DNA of 5,176 nt from Chloroflexota bacterium (lineage in GTDB: Bacteria; Chloroflexota; Dehalococcoidia; UBA3495): positions 1-5,176 of the forward strand of contig JACZXN010000160.1 in NCBI GenBank assembly GCA_022571575.1, written 5' to 3'. The translations under genes were made by a program, and so were the position numbers. Of this stretch, positions 1 to 4,948 are shown in pieces. The notes beneath the pieces are model-generated. The model had not been told where the DNA came from. It did not search any database and saw only the letters and a program-made list of their open reading frames with translations. Every line of letters begins with the position of its first letter. The stretch's first letter is position 1.

Positions 1-197
1 GCGTCCAGGATGGAGAATTGCAGGGCGTGGCCCAGGTGCAACTCCCCGGTAACGTTGGGCGGGGGCATGATGATGACGTAGGGCTCTATGCCCTTTTCGA
101 TCTTGGCGTTGAAATAGCCTTGGGACTGCCAGTCCTGGTAGATGCGTTGTTCAACGTCGGCGGCGTTGTAGGCGCTGGGCATCTGGGCGGAAGTCAT
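1..197 (-). CDS. valS: Valyl-tRNA synthetase, N-terminal fragment (runs off the left edge)
   Basis: Class I aminoacyl-tRNA synthetase that charges tRNA-Val with valine in the cytoplasm. Only the first 65 codons are present. Residues 10-30 (YNAADVEQRIYQDW and onward) match the usual ValS N-terminal helix, and residues 45-57 carry PPPNVTGELHLGH, the ValS form of the HIGH-motif region (HLGH, residues 54-57), which binds ATP. The PPPNVTG lead-in favours ValS over IleS or LeuS. The chosen start is the ATG at 197, with GGAGA at 214-210 as Shine-Dalgarno (12 nt spacing). An in-frame ATG at 209 would add MIPA, but it directly abuts the GGAGA and so has no usable spacing. The gene is separated from the upstream unknown gene by 261 bp that contain a terminator candidate, so it is probably its own transcription unit. 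The rest of the enzyme, including KMSKS and the anticodon-binding domain, is outside the window. Confidence 0.93.
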   Translation of the reverse strand, partial: MTSAQMPSAYNAADVEQRIYQDWQSQGYFNAKIEKGIEPYVIIMPPPNVTGELHLGHALQFSILD

Positions 198-209
198 TGC
201 CGGAATCAT

Positions 210-214
210 TCTCC
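210..214 (-). promoter_or_regulatory. Ribosome binding site of valS
   Basis: GGAGA on the minus strand, 12 nt before the ATG at 197 and immediately before the in-frame ATG at 209. The spacing decides for the start at 197, although 12 nt is slightly long. The same GGAG can pair with CUCC at 296-293 in the leader (see the T-box-like entry). Confidence 0.5.
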
Positions 215-225
215 GTGGTTATGAG

Positions 226-254
226 TGGCCGGGCGAAAATACTTCAACCGGCCA
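226..254 (-). repeat. Perfect 7-bp inverted repeat (hairpin) upstream of the valS RBS
   Basis: TGGCCGG at 226-232 and CCGGCCA at 248-254 are perfect complements around a 15-nt loop. No T-run follows on the minus strand, so it is not an intrinsic terminator. Its near edge is 11 nt upstream of the valS GGAGA, so in RNA it would sit directly beside the ribosome landing site. It could be a translation-control hairpin, an operator (it lies at the expected start site of the candidate promoter at 261-290), or neutral structure. Confidence 0.5.
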
Positions 255-260
255 TGAGCA

Positions 261-290
261 AATATAACATTCGCCGTTGTTTAGCGTCCA
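261..290 (-). promoter_or_regulatory. Candidate sigma-70-type promoter for valS
   Basis: On the minus strand, TGGACG (290-285, 4 of 6 to TTGACA) and TATATT (266-261, 5 of 6 to TATAAT) are separated by 18 bp. The predicted start would be near 254, giving a leader of about 57 nt before the ATG at 197. The A+T-rich -10 stands out in the gap. If this is the only valS promoter, the T-box-like motif at 299-310 lies upstream of the transcript and cannot act on it. Confidence 0.4.
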
Positions 291-298
291 TGGGAGTT

Positions 299-310
299 CC
301 GCGGTCCCAC
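299..310 (-). promoter_or_regulatory. T-box-like motif in the valS upstream region (tentative)
   Basis: The minus strand reads GTGGGACCGCGG, matching the conserved 3' part of T-box leaders (GUGGNACCGCG), which binds the uncharged tRNA acceptor end. Its position upstream of an aminoacyl-tRNA synthetase gene is where a T-box belongs. A 5-bp hairpin (ATTCC 325-321, GGAAT 315-311) precedes it, as stem III would. The nearby CUCC (296-293) can pair with the valS GGAG (214-211), which would suit translational control. Against it: the variable base is G, whereas tRNA-Val has discriminator A and would call for U. I also could not find a convincing Stem I or specifier loop, and a terminator and a promoter candidate flank the motif on the wrong sides. 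Confidence 0.3.
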
Positions 311-348
311 ATTCCGGGAAATTGGAATACAGGGGCCACTTCACGCCT

Positions 349-374
349 AAAAAAGCCTTTTCGCGTTCTAAGGC
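349..374 (-). terminator. Candidate intrinsic terminator after the hrcA-polX-unknown operon
   Basis: On the minus strand GCCTT (374-370) pairs with AAGGC (359-355) around a 10-nt loop, followed at once by six T residues (354-349). It lies about 85 nt past the stop of the unknown gene and before the valS signals, a sensible operon end. The stem is only 5 bp, so termination may be partial. Confidence 0.5.
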
Positions 375-458
375 GATTTACGTGGGTTAACGGGGAAAAG
401 CCGACGTGGGGGCGGTTGAGGCGGGTTTCCAGATGCTATTTCCGGTGGAATTCCGGGC

Positions 459-1238
459 TTAGCCCCCGGCGGGGGGTTGTCCGGACCAAGGGTTTCCGTT
501 GCAGTGCTGTTCCAGGAGGTCCAGCCGCCGGATGGCCTTCCGGGTGTCGCTGGCCACCCGGGCCGGGTCCCACAACTTGATGCGGAGTTTGTGGAGCCAG
601 TAGGTGAACTCTTTCAGGTCGGAAAGGGTCAGGCTGCGGCGGCGGTCCTTCTTGGTCTCTTTCTGAAAGGTCTTGAGCAATTCGGTCCGGGGCTTGCCAT
701 AAAGGTGGTTGAAGGCTTCCTCGGTCAATTCCTCGGTGTCCTGGTAGCTGCGGGCCAGGTGCCGCTTGCGGACCTCCTCTTCCGACGCCAACTGCAGCGC
801 CTCTTCCAGAACGACGCCGTAGCGGAAGTTCATGTAGGCCCGGTACTTGCTTGGGCCCAGGTAATCCCGGAACTGGTCCTCATCGACGGTGTCGGGGATC
901 TGCCCGTTGAACAGCAACTGCTCCTTCTCGTCCGCGGGGATGGCCCCGTCGACATCGGCGCAGAGCCGCTCCGCCAGGAGCAGCCAGTCGAATGCTTCAC
1001 CCTGGAGCAGATAGCGGTACCTCCGGCCGTCGAACGTCTCTTCGGGCATGGTCCAGCGGCCCATGGCCTCGAGGAGGGCATGGCGCCAGGGCGCTCCGGC
1101 GGCCAATGCGGTCCGCAGGTGCAAAATGGCTTCGGGGACACGGTGGCTGAGTGCGGTCTCCTTGACCGGTTCGAAGACATCCGAATCGACGGCCGGGGTC
1201 CAATCGTTGGGCTGGGGCATATCGGGAGGCTGGCTCAT
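459..1238 (-). CDS. Conserved protein of unknown function, 259 aa
   Basis: I cannot name a function. The protein is soluble and charged, with no signal peptide or membrane segment. It appears largely helical, with a proline-rich first 16 residues, a conserved-looking core at about residues 34-165 (ALLEAMGRWTMPEE at 54-67, RRYRYLLQGEAFDWLLLAERL at 72-92, KYRAYMNF at 131-138, EEALQLASEEEVRK at 145-158) and a basic stretch at 195-202 (TKKDRRRS). LKEFTYWLHKLR (208-219) precedes a basic C-terminal region. No nucleotide-binding or metal motif is evident. I recall similar proteins from Chloroflexota, which is memory rather than a search result. The start at 1238 forms an ATGA overlap with the polX stop and has GGAGGG 11 nt upstream; an in-frame ATG at 1361 would overlap polX by 127 bp and is unlikely. 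Its coupling to polX suggests a shared expression need, possibly DNA or stress related, but this is inference. Confidence 0.85.
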   Translation of the reverse strand: MSQPPDMPQPNDWTPAVDSDVFEPVKETALSHRVPEAILHLRTALAAGAPWRHALLEAMGRWTMPEETFDGRRYRYLLQGEAFDWLLLAERLCADVDGAIPADEKEQLLFNGQIPDTVDEDQFRDYLGPSKYRAYMNFRYGVVLEEALQLASEEEVRKRHLARSYQDTEELTEEAFNHLYGKPRTELLKTFQKETKKDRRRSLTLSDLKEFTYWLHKLRIKLWDPARVASDTRKAIRRLDLLEQHCNGNPWSGQPPAGG

Positions 1239-3028
1239 GCCGGGACCGTCCCTCCGCGCCGCTGATCGAAAACGCTGAGACGCTGGGGTTTGGGCGACCG
1301 GATGAACTCCAGGAACCGCTCTCTGGGCAGGGTGTTTAGGATGTCTTCCGGCCGGCACCATGCCCGGCGGGCCACCGCCACGCCGAAGCGGCGTTTGTCC
1401 AGGTGCGTGTGGTTGTGGGAGTCGGTGTTGATCACCAGGGGCACGCCCAATTCTCTGGCGCGGTAGGCGTGGGTGTCTCTCAGGTCCAGCCGTTCGGGAG
1501 AGGCGTTGATCTCCAGGGCCGTTCCCGTGTCGCGGGCGGCCTGCAATACCGCTTCAAGGTCGAACTCCACGGGTTCCCGTTGTCCCAGCAAACGGGTCGA
1601 TAGGTGCCCGATGATCGTCACCGATGGATGCTCCATCGCCTTGATCATGCGGGCGGTCATGGTGGCCCGGTCCTGGCCCATGGCCGAGTGGACCGAGGCT
1701 ATGACCACGTCCAACTGGGCCAATATCTCGTCGGGATAGTCCAGTTCTCCGCTGGCCCGGATATCAACCTCCGAACCGCAGAGGATGGTGATGCCGTATC
1801 TCCCCTGCATCGAGCGAAGCAACTCGATCTGTGACTCCAGACGCTCGTTGGAGAGGCCGTTGGCGACGCCCAGGCCCGCCGAATGGTCGGTGAGGGCCAT
1901 GTATTCATAGCCCAGGGCGGCGGCGGCTTCGACCATCATCTCGATGGGGTCGTTCCCGTCGCTCCACTCGCTGTGCAGGTGCAGGTCGCCCTTGAGATCC
2001 GATTCCTCCAGCAACGATGGCAGACGGTCTTCCAGGCCGGCATCGATCTCATACATGCCCGTTCGCAGTTCGGGCGGCATCCAGGGCAGGCCCAGCCGGG
2101 CGTAGAAGCTCTCCTCGTCGGCGAATTCTTCCATCTGTCCGGTCCCGGTGTCGGTGATGCCGTATTCGTTGAGGGACAGCCCCCGGCGGTTGGCATAATC
2201 GCGGAGGCGGATGTTGTGCTGCTGGCTGCCGGTGAAATACTGGAGCAGGGCGCCGAATGAACCCGGCTCGCCGATCCGGAGGTCGACCTGCATCCCGGAC
2301 TCCACCACCACGCTGGTCTTCTTGGGGCCGTGGACCAGCACGTCTTTGACCATTGGCAGGGAAACCAATGCGTCTCCCACCGATTCGGGGTCCGGCGCGG
2401 TGCCGATCAGGTCGATGTCGCCGATGGTCTCTTCCCAGCGGCGAAGACTGCCGGCGGGGAACAGAGGGCCGATATCCGGGCATCGTTCCCTCAGGGCGGC
2501 AATCACCTCTTCAGCCACCGGCAAAGCCTGGCCTATGGGCGTCCGGCTGCCCATGGATCGGACCGCTTGCCGGGCCGTTTGGATGTGGCGCAGGACGTTT
2601 TCAGCGGCCCGTTTACCCATCCGGGGCAGTTGTGCCAGGCGTCCGTCCGCGGCGGCCTCGGCCACTCCTTCCGCAGTGCTGATGCCCAGTTCTTGGCCGA
2701 TGGCCATGGCGGTCTTGGGACCGATGCCGGGGATCTCCTTCAACTCCAGGACGCCCGGGGGGAGTTCGTCCAGCAACCTTTGATAGGCGGCCACCTGGCC
2801 GGTCTCGATGAACTCGGCGATCTTTTCGCTGATGGCTTTGCCCACGCCCGGTATCTTGGTGAGGTCCTCGCCGTTGGCCACGGCTTGGGCCAGGGGTGAC
2901 GACAATTGCTCAATGGTGCGGGCGGCCCTCTGGTAGGCGCGTATCTTGAATATGGTGTCGCCCTTCATCTCCAGAAGGGCGCCCATATTCTCGAAGAGCT
3001 CGGCTATCTGTTCGTTGGTGGAAGCCAT
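1235..3028 (-). CDS. polX: DNA polymerase/3'-5' exonuclease PolX
   Basis: Family X DNA polymerase with a C-terminal PHP nuclease domain, acting in gap filling during base-excision and other DNA repair. Length is 597 aa, close to the roughly 570 usual for bacterial PolX. Domains in order: N-terminal 8-kDa-like domain (about 1-90) with FKIRAYQRAAR and helix-hairpin-helix IPGVGKAISEKI (59-70); second HhH IPGIGPKTAMAIG (99-111); third, PRMGKRAAENVL (135-146). The palm has GSLRR (193-197), GDIDLIG with catalytic Asp204 and Asp206, and QVDLRI with Asp249. The PHP domain (about 345-580) keeps every expected metal ligand: H350, H352, D357, H382, E420, H447, H475, D536 and H538. Both activities should therefore be intact. 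About 20 residues follow the last PHP helix. The start is 6 bp after the hrcA stop with only a weak Shine-Dalgarno, suggesting translational coupling; the stop overlaps the next gene by 4 bp. Confidence 0.96.
   Translation of the reverse strand: MASTNEQIAELFENMGALLEMKGDTIFKIRAYQRAARTIEQLSSPLAQAVANGEDLTKIPGVGKAISEKIAEFIETGQVAAYQRLLDELPPGVLELKEIPGIGPKTAMAIGQELGISTAEGVAEAAADGRLAQLPRMGKRAAENVLRHIQTARQAVRSMGSRTPIGQALPVAEEVIAALRERCPDIGPLFPAGSLRRWEETIGDIDLIGTAPDPESVGDALVSLPMVKDVLVHGPKKTSVVVESGMQVDLRIGEPGSFGALLQYFTGSQQHNIRLRDYANRRGLSLNEYGITDTGTGQMEEFADEESFYARLGLPWMPPELRTGMYEIDAGLEDRLPSLLEESDLKGDLHLHSEWSDGNDPIEMMVEAAAALGYEYMALTDHSAGLGVANGLSNERLESQIELLRSMQGRYGITILCGSEVDIRASGELDYPDEILAQLDVVIASVHSAMGQDRATMTARMIKAMEHPSVTIIGHLSTRLLGQREPVEFDLEAVLQAARDTGTALEINASPERLDLRDTHAYRARELGVPLVINTDSHNHTHLDKRRFGVAVARRAWCRPEDILNTLPRERFLEFIRSPKPQRLSVFDQRRGGTVPA
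1250..1255 (-). promoter_or_regulatory. Ribosome binding site fixing the start of the unknown gene
   Basis: GGAGGG on the minus strand lies inside the 3' end of polX, 11 nt before the ATG at 1238. It is the strongest Shine-Dalgarno-like match in the operon and supports the ATGA-overlap start over the longer in-frame alternative. Confidence 0.6.
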
Positions 3029-3034
3029 AACCGG

Positions 3035-4063
3035 TTACTCAGCGGAACTGCCCTGGATCCCCTGGACCATCTGGCTCATGAAGGCCGAAAGGTGCCGGAC
3101 ACCGCCGATGGCCGCCACGTATTCCATGCGCGTGGGACCGATGACACAGATGGTGCCGCGCACGCCATGGGGGACGCCGTATTGACACAGGATCACGCCG
3201 AAGGGACTCAAGAACTCATCCCGGTTCTCGGACCCGATATAGACGACTGGGTCCTCCGTCTCCGGCCTGGCGCTGAGTACCCGCTCCAGCAGGACCCTTT
3301 CCTCCACCAATTGGACCAACTCTCGGGCCAGTTCCCCATTGGCGAACTCGGGCTGATTCAGCAGTAGGCGCAGTCCATCGACGTAGTGTTCCTGAGTGTT
3401 GGCGGTTTCCGCCTCGCGCATGAGGCTCACAGAGCCCTCTTTGACCTGTTCCTCCAGCGGGTTGAGCTCACGCCGGTTCGACTGCATCTGAGACCCATTG
3501 AGTCCGCCCAGGCACTCATTCAAACGGCTTGCCGCCAGGTCCAACTGCATCTGGTCGATCCGTTGACCGAATGCCAGGAGTTTTCTAAGCAGCCGTGCTT
3601 CCTCAAGCACCAGCACCAGAAGCGCGGTTGACTCTTGAAGGAAGACCAACTGGATACGCTTGAGACGGGGAGATTCGGCCCTGGGCGCGGTGACGATGGC
3701 CAGGTTATCGGTGAGCCCCGACAGGATCGCGGCGCACCGCCGACTCCAGGCGTCGATGTCAGGCTCGGTTTGGGCCAGGTCGCGGTCCACGCTTTCCCGC
3801 AGCTCGGTGGGGAGCCGGGGAGTCTCCGGCAGCGATTCCACGTAGTATCTGTAGCCCCGGTCTGAAGGCACGCCACCGGAAGATACGTGGGGCCGGGAGA
3901 TATAACCATCGTCATTCAGCCGGGCCATGGTGTTGCGGACGGTGGCGGAGCTGATCTTGTGGCCAAGGCTCCGGGCGATGTCATCCGACGCTACCGGAGT
4001 AGCGGATTGAAGGTATTCACCGACCAGAACGTTCAGTACTGTCGCAGCTCGCTCGTTGAGCAT
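3035..4063 (-). CDS. hrcA: Heat-inducible transcription repressor HrcA
   Basis: Dimeric repressor of chaperone genes, which classically binds the CIRCE inverted repeat and is kept active by GroEL. Length is 342 aa, typical of the family. The N-terminal winged helix (1-75) begins LNERAATVLNVLVGEYL; SSATVRNTMARLNDDGYI (38-55) contains the recognition helix, and the wing region PHVSSGGVPSDRGYRYYVESL (58-78) matches the family's PHTSAGRIPT pattern with G64 where Arg is common. The C-terminal GAF-like domain ends with YGVPHGVRGTICVIGPTRMEY (295-315), the family's most conserved block. The start at 4063 gives the family N-terminus, with GGGAG 4 nt upstream. Usual partners grpE, dnaK and dnaJ are not downstream; polX is. 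No CIRCE consensus is seen upstream, though an unrelated inverted repeat is (4082-4105), so self-regulation is uncertain here. Confidence 0.95.
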   Translation of the reverse strand: MLNERAATVLNVLVGEYLQSATPVASDDIARSLGHKISSATVRNTMARLNDDGYISRPHVSSGGVPSDRGYRYYVESLPETPRLPTELRESVDRDLAQTEPDIDAWSRRCAAILSGLTDNLAIVTAPRAESPRLKRIQLVFLQESTALLVLVLEEARLLRKLLAFGQRIDQMQLDLAASRLNECLGGLNGSQMQSNRRELNPLEEQVKEGSVSLMREAETANTQEHYVDGLRLLLNQPEFANGELARELVQLVEERVLLERVLSARPETEDPVVYIGSENRDEFLSPFGVILCQYGVPHGVRGTICVIGPTRMEYVAAIGGVRHLSAFMSQMVQGIQGSSAE

Positions 4064-4067
4064 CAGT

Positions 4068-4072
4068 CTCCC
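4068..4072 (-). promoter_or_regulatory. Ribosome binding site of hrcA
   Basis: GGGAG on the minus strand, 4 nt before the ATG at 4063. The spacing is short but usable, and the ATG gives the family-typical LNER N-terminus. Confidence 0.45.
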
Positions 4073-4081
4073 GCCAGTACC

Positions 4082-4105
4082 GCCTCGAGACCCGCAGTTC
4101 GAGGC
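4082..4105 (-). promoter_or_regulatory. Inverted repeat in the hrcA leader, candidate operator or hairpin
   Basis: GCCTCGA (4082-4088) and TCGAGGC (4099-4105) are perfect 7-bp arms with a 10-bp spacer. They lie between the predicted hrcA start site (about 4117) and the start codon, where CIRCE usually sits, and with a similar arm/spacer layout (CIRCE is 9-N9-9). The arm sequence is not that of CIRCE (TTAGCACTC). It may be an HrcA operator variant, a site for another repressor, or an mRNA hairpin above the ribosome binding site. Confidence 0.4.
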
Positions 4106-4123
4106 TGAGAAGGCTATTTTCCG

Positions 4124-4153
4124 ACGTTAACATAGCTTTCTGGGCAGTGTCAA
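4124..4153 (-). promoter_or_regulatory. Promoter of the hrcA-polX-unknown operon
   Basis: The minus strand has a perfect -35 TTGACA (4153-4148), an 18-bp spacer and -10 TAACGT (4129-4124), which keeps the key first, second and last bases of TATAAT. The predicted start is an A near 4117, giving a leader of about 54 nt that contains the inverted repeat at 4082-4105. A perfect TATAAT on the same strand at 4184-4179 lacks a -35 at the right distance and is the less likely alternative. Confidence 0.55.
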
Positions 4154-4156
4154 ACG

Positions 4157-4186
4157 TTGACCGCTTGGGCCTATCCAAATTATACT
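4157..4186 (+). promoter_or_regulatory. Promoter of bioY and the MBL-fold gene
   Basis: TTGACC (4157-4162, 5 of 6) and TATACT (4181-4186, 5 of 6) with an 18-bp spacer form the best promoter in the window. Predicted start is near 4192-4193, leaving a leader of about 87 nt before the GTG at 4280. The start site falls inside the first copy of the repeated element at 4190-4215, so a protein bound there would block initiation. Confidence 0.65.
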
Positions 4187-4189
4187 CAG

Positions 4190-4251
4190 CCAGGGTTTTA
4201 ACCCCGAGGTTTTTCCAACGGATTACCAGGGTTTTAACACCAGGGTTTTAA
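4190..4251 (+). repeat. Duplicated operator-like element in the bioY leader
   Basis: CCAGGGTTTTAA occurs perfectly three times, at 4190-4201, 4226-4237 and 4240-4251, with a fourth degenerate copy at 4204-4215 (8 of 12). The copies form two 26-bp units (4190-4215 and 4226-4251), offset by 36 bp and alike at 21 of 26 positions; within each unit the half-repeats are 14 bp apart. The second unit contains an 18-bp imperfect palindrome at 4234-4251 (arms TTAAcACC and GGTtTTAA around AG, 7 of 8 matched), which is the shape of a dimeric regulator site. The first unit also has GGGTT/AACCC arms around TT at 4193-4204. The arms resemble but do not match BirA biotin operators, and the spacing is wrong for them. 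Regulator unknown. Confidence 0.6.
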
Positions 4252-4279
4252 TATCTAGAGCAGGTGGGTTGGGATAGGC

Positions 4280-4948
4280 GTGGTCTCTCAAGCTAGAACT
4301 CTTTCTCTCATCGACGTTGTCATTCCGGTAGACCGTTTCGGCGCCCGCATCGCCCGGGATGTGGCCCTCATAGTACTTTTCAGCCTGCTAGCCGCGGGGT
4401 TCGCCCGCTTCTCCGTCCACCTTCCCTTTACCCCCGTGCCCGTCACCGGGCAGACCCTGGCCGTGCTTCTGGCGGGGGCGGCGCTGGGCAGCCGGCGCGG
4501 CGCGGCGGCCATGGTGTTGTATGCCGTGGGGGGCAGTCAGCTTCCTTTGTTCGCCGGCGGCGGCGACGCCGTCTTCCACTGGCAGGCCGGCTCGGGCGGG
4601 TATATCTTCGGCATCACGTCCGGGTCTTCGGGGCTGGTCTGGGACCTGGCATCCGGCGGATACATCATCGGCTTCATACCGGCCGCGTTCGTGGTCGGTT
4701 ATCTGTGTGAGCACGGTTGGGACCGGAAGTCTTGGATCATAGTGGCCATGCTGGCCGGAAATATCGTCCTCTATGTTCCCGGCCTGCTCCAGCTTTCCTT
4801 CTTCGTGCCCAATGACAAGGTGTTGGAATTCGGGCTCTACCCATTCATCGCCGGGGACCTGATCAAGCTGTACATCGCGGCCATCTCCGTCCCCGTCGCC
4901 TGGACCCTGCTAAATCTTAAACAACACCGGGATGGACCATGGACATAA
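4280..4948 (+). CDS. bioY: Biotin transporter BioY (ECF S component)
   Basis: Substrate-binding membrane protein for high-affinity biotin uptake, working alone or with the ATPase/transmembrane modules of an ECF transporter; no genes for those modules are in the window. It is 222 aa, slightly longer than the usual 190-200, with a charged N-terminal extension of about 25 residues and about six hydrophobic segments (roughly 27-46, 56-75, 77-93, 124-143, 150-174, 184-212). Family marks: TPVPVTGQT (51-59), LAGAALGSRRG (64-74), LPLFAGGG (88-95), and GLYPFIAGDLIKLYIAA (185-201), whose GDxxK (D193, K196) belongs to the biotin-binding end of the family. Residues 96-124 look like an extra loop in which SGGYIFG (105-111) is echoed by SGGYIIG (125-131). 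The start is GTG at 4280 with AGGTGGG 11 nt upstream; no in-frame ATG precedes the conserved core. Confidence 0.93.
   Translation: MVSQARTLSLIDVVIPVDRFGARIARDVALIVLFSLLAAGFARFSVHLPFTPVPVTGQTLAVLLAGAALGSRRGAAAMVLYAVGGSQLPLFAGGGDAVFHWQAGSGGYIFGITSGSSGLVWDLASGGYIIGFIPAAFVVGYLCEHGWDRKSWIIVAMLAGNIVLYVPGLLQLSFFVPNDKVLEFGLYPFIAGDLIKLYIAAISVPVAWTLLNLKQHRDGPWT

Noticed and set aside
380..410. Direct repeat ACGTGGG (380-386 and 404-410)
   Set aside because: Only 7 bp and two copies in GC-rich DNA; likely chance.
18..580. Plus-strand open frames at 18-224 and 197-580
   Set aside because: The first is antisense to the conserved valS start. The second crosses the valS leader, terminator candidate and the end of the unknown gene; its product is Arg/Gly/Pro-rich and unrecognisable.
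477..1265. Long plus-strand open frame (262 codons) opposite the unknown gene
   Set aside because: It is antisense to a gene with a good ribosome binding site and operon overlap. Its translation is low-complexity, rich in G, V and L, with no recognisable motif. Such frames are common opposite GC-rich genes.
1239..1361. Longer start (ATG at 1361) for the unknown gene
   Set aside because: It would overlap the conserved polX C-terminus by 127 bp. The added residues are Arg/Pro-rich shadow sequence, and GGAGGG with the ATGA overlap supports the start at 1238.
1883..2899. Several plus-strand open frames opposite polX (for example 1883-2260 and 2330-2899)
   Set aside because: They overlap the highly conserved PolX coding sequence, have no recognisable products, and are explained by codon bias on the other strand.
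4179..4184. Perfect TATAAT on the minus strand as the hrcA -10
   Set aside because: No -35-like hexamer lies 16-19 bp upstream (TCGGGG at 17 bp). It is also about 116 bp from the hrcA start codon, while a better-spaced pair exists closer to the gene.
4196..4251. BirA-type biotin operator
   Set aside because: Half-sites such as GGTTTTAA resemble the BirA half-site, but no pair has the inverted orientation with the 14-16 bp spacing that BirA needs.
4064..4279. CIRCE element for HrcA
   Set aside because: I searched both strands of the hrcA-bioY gap for TTAGCACTC or GAGTGCTAA and close variants and found none.
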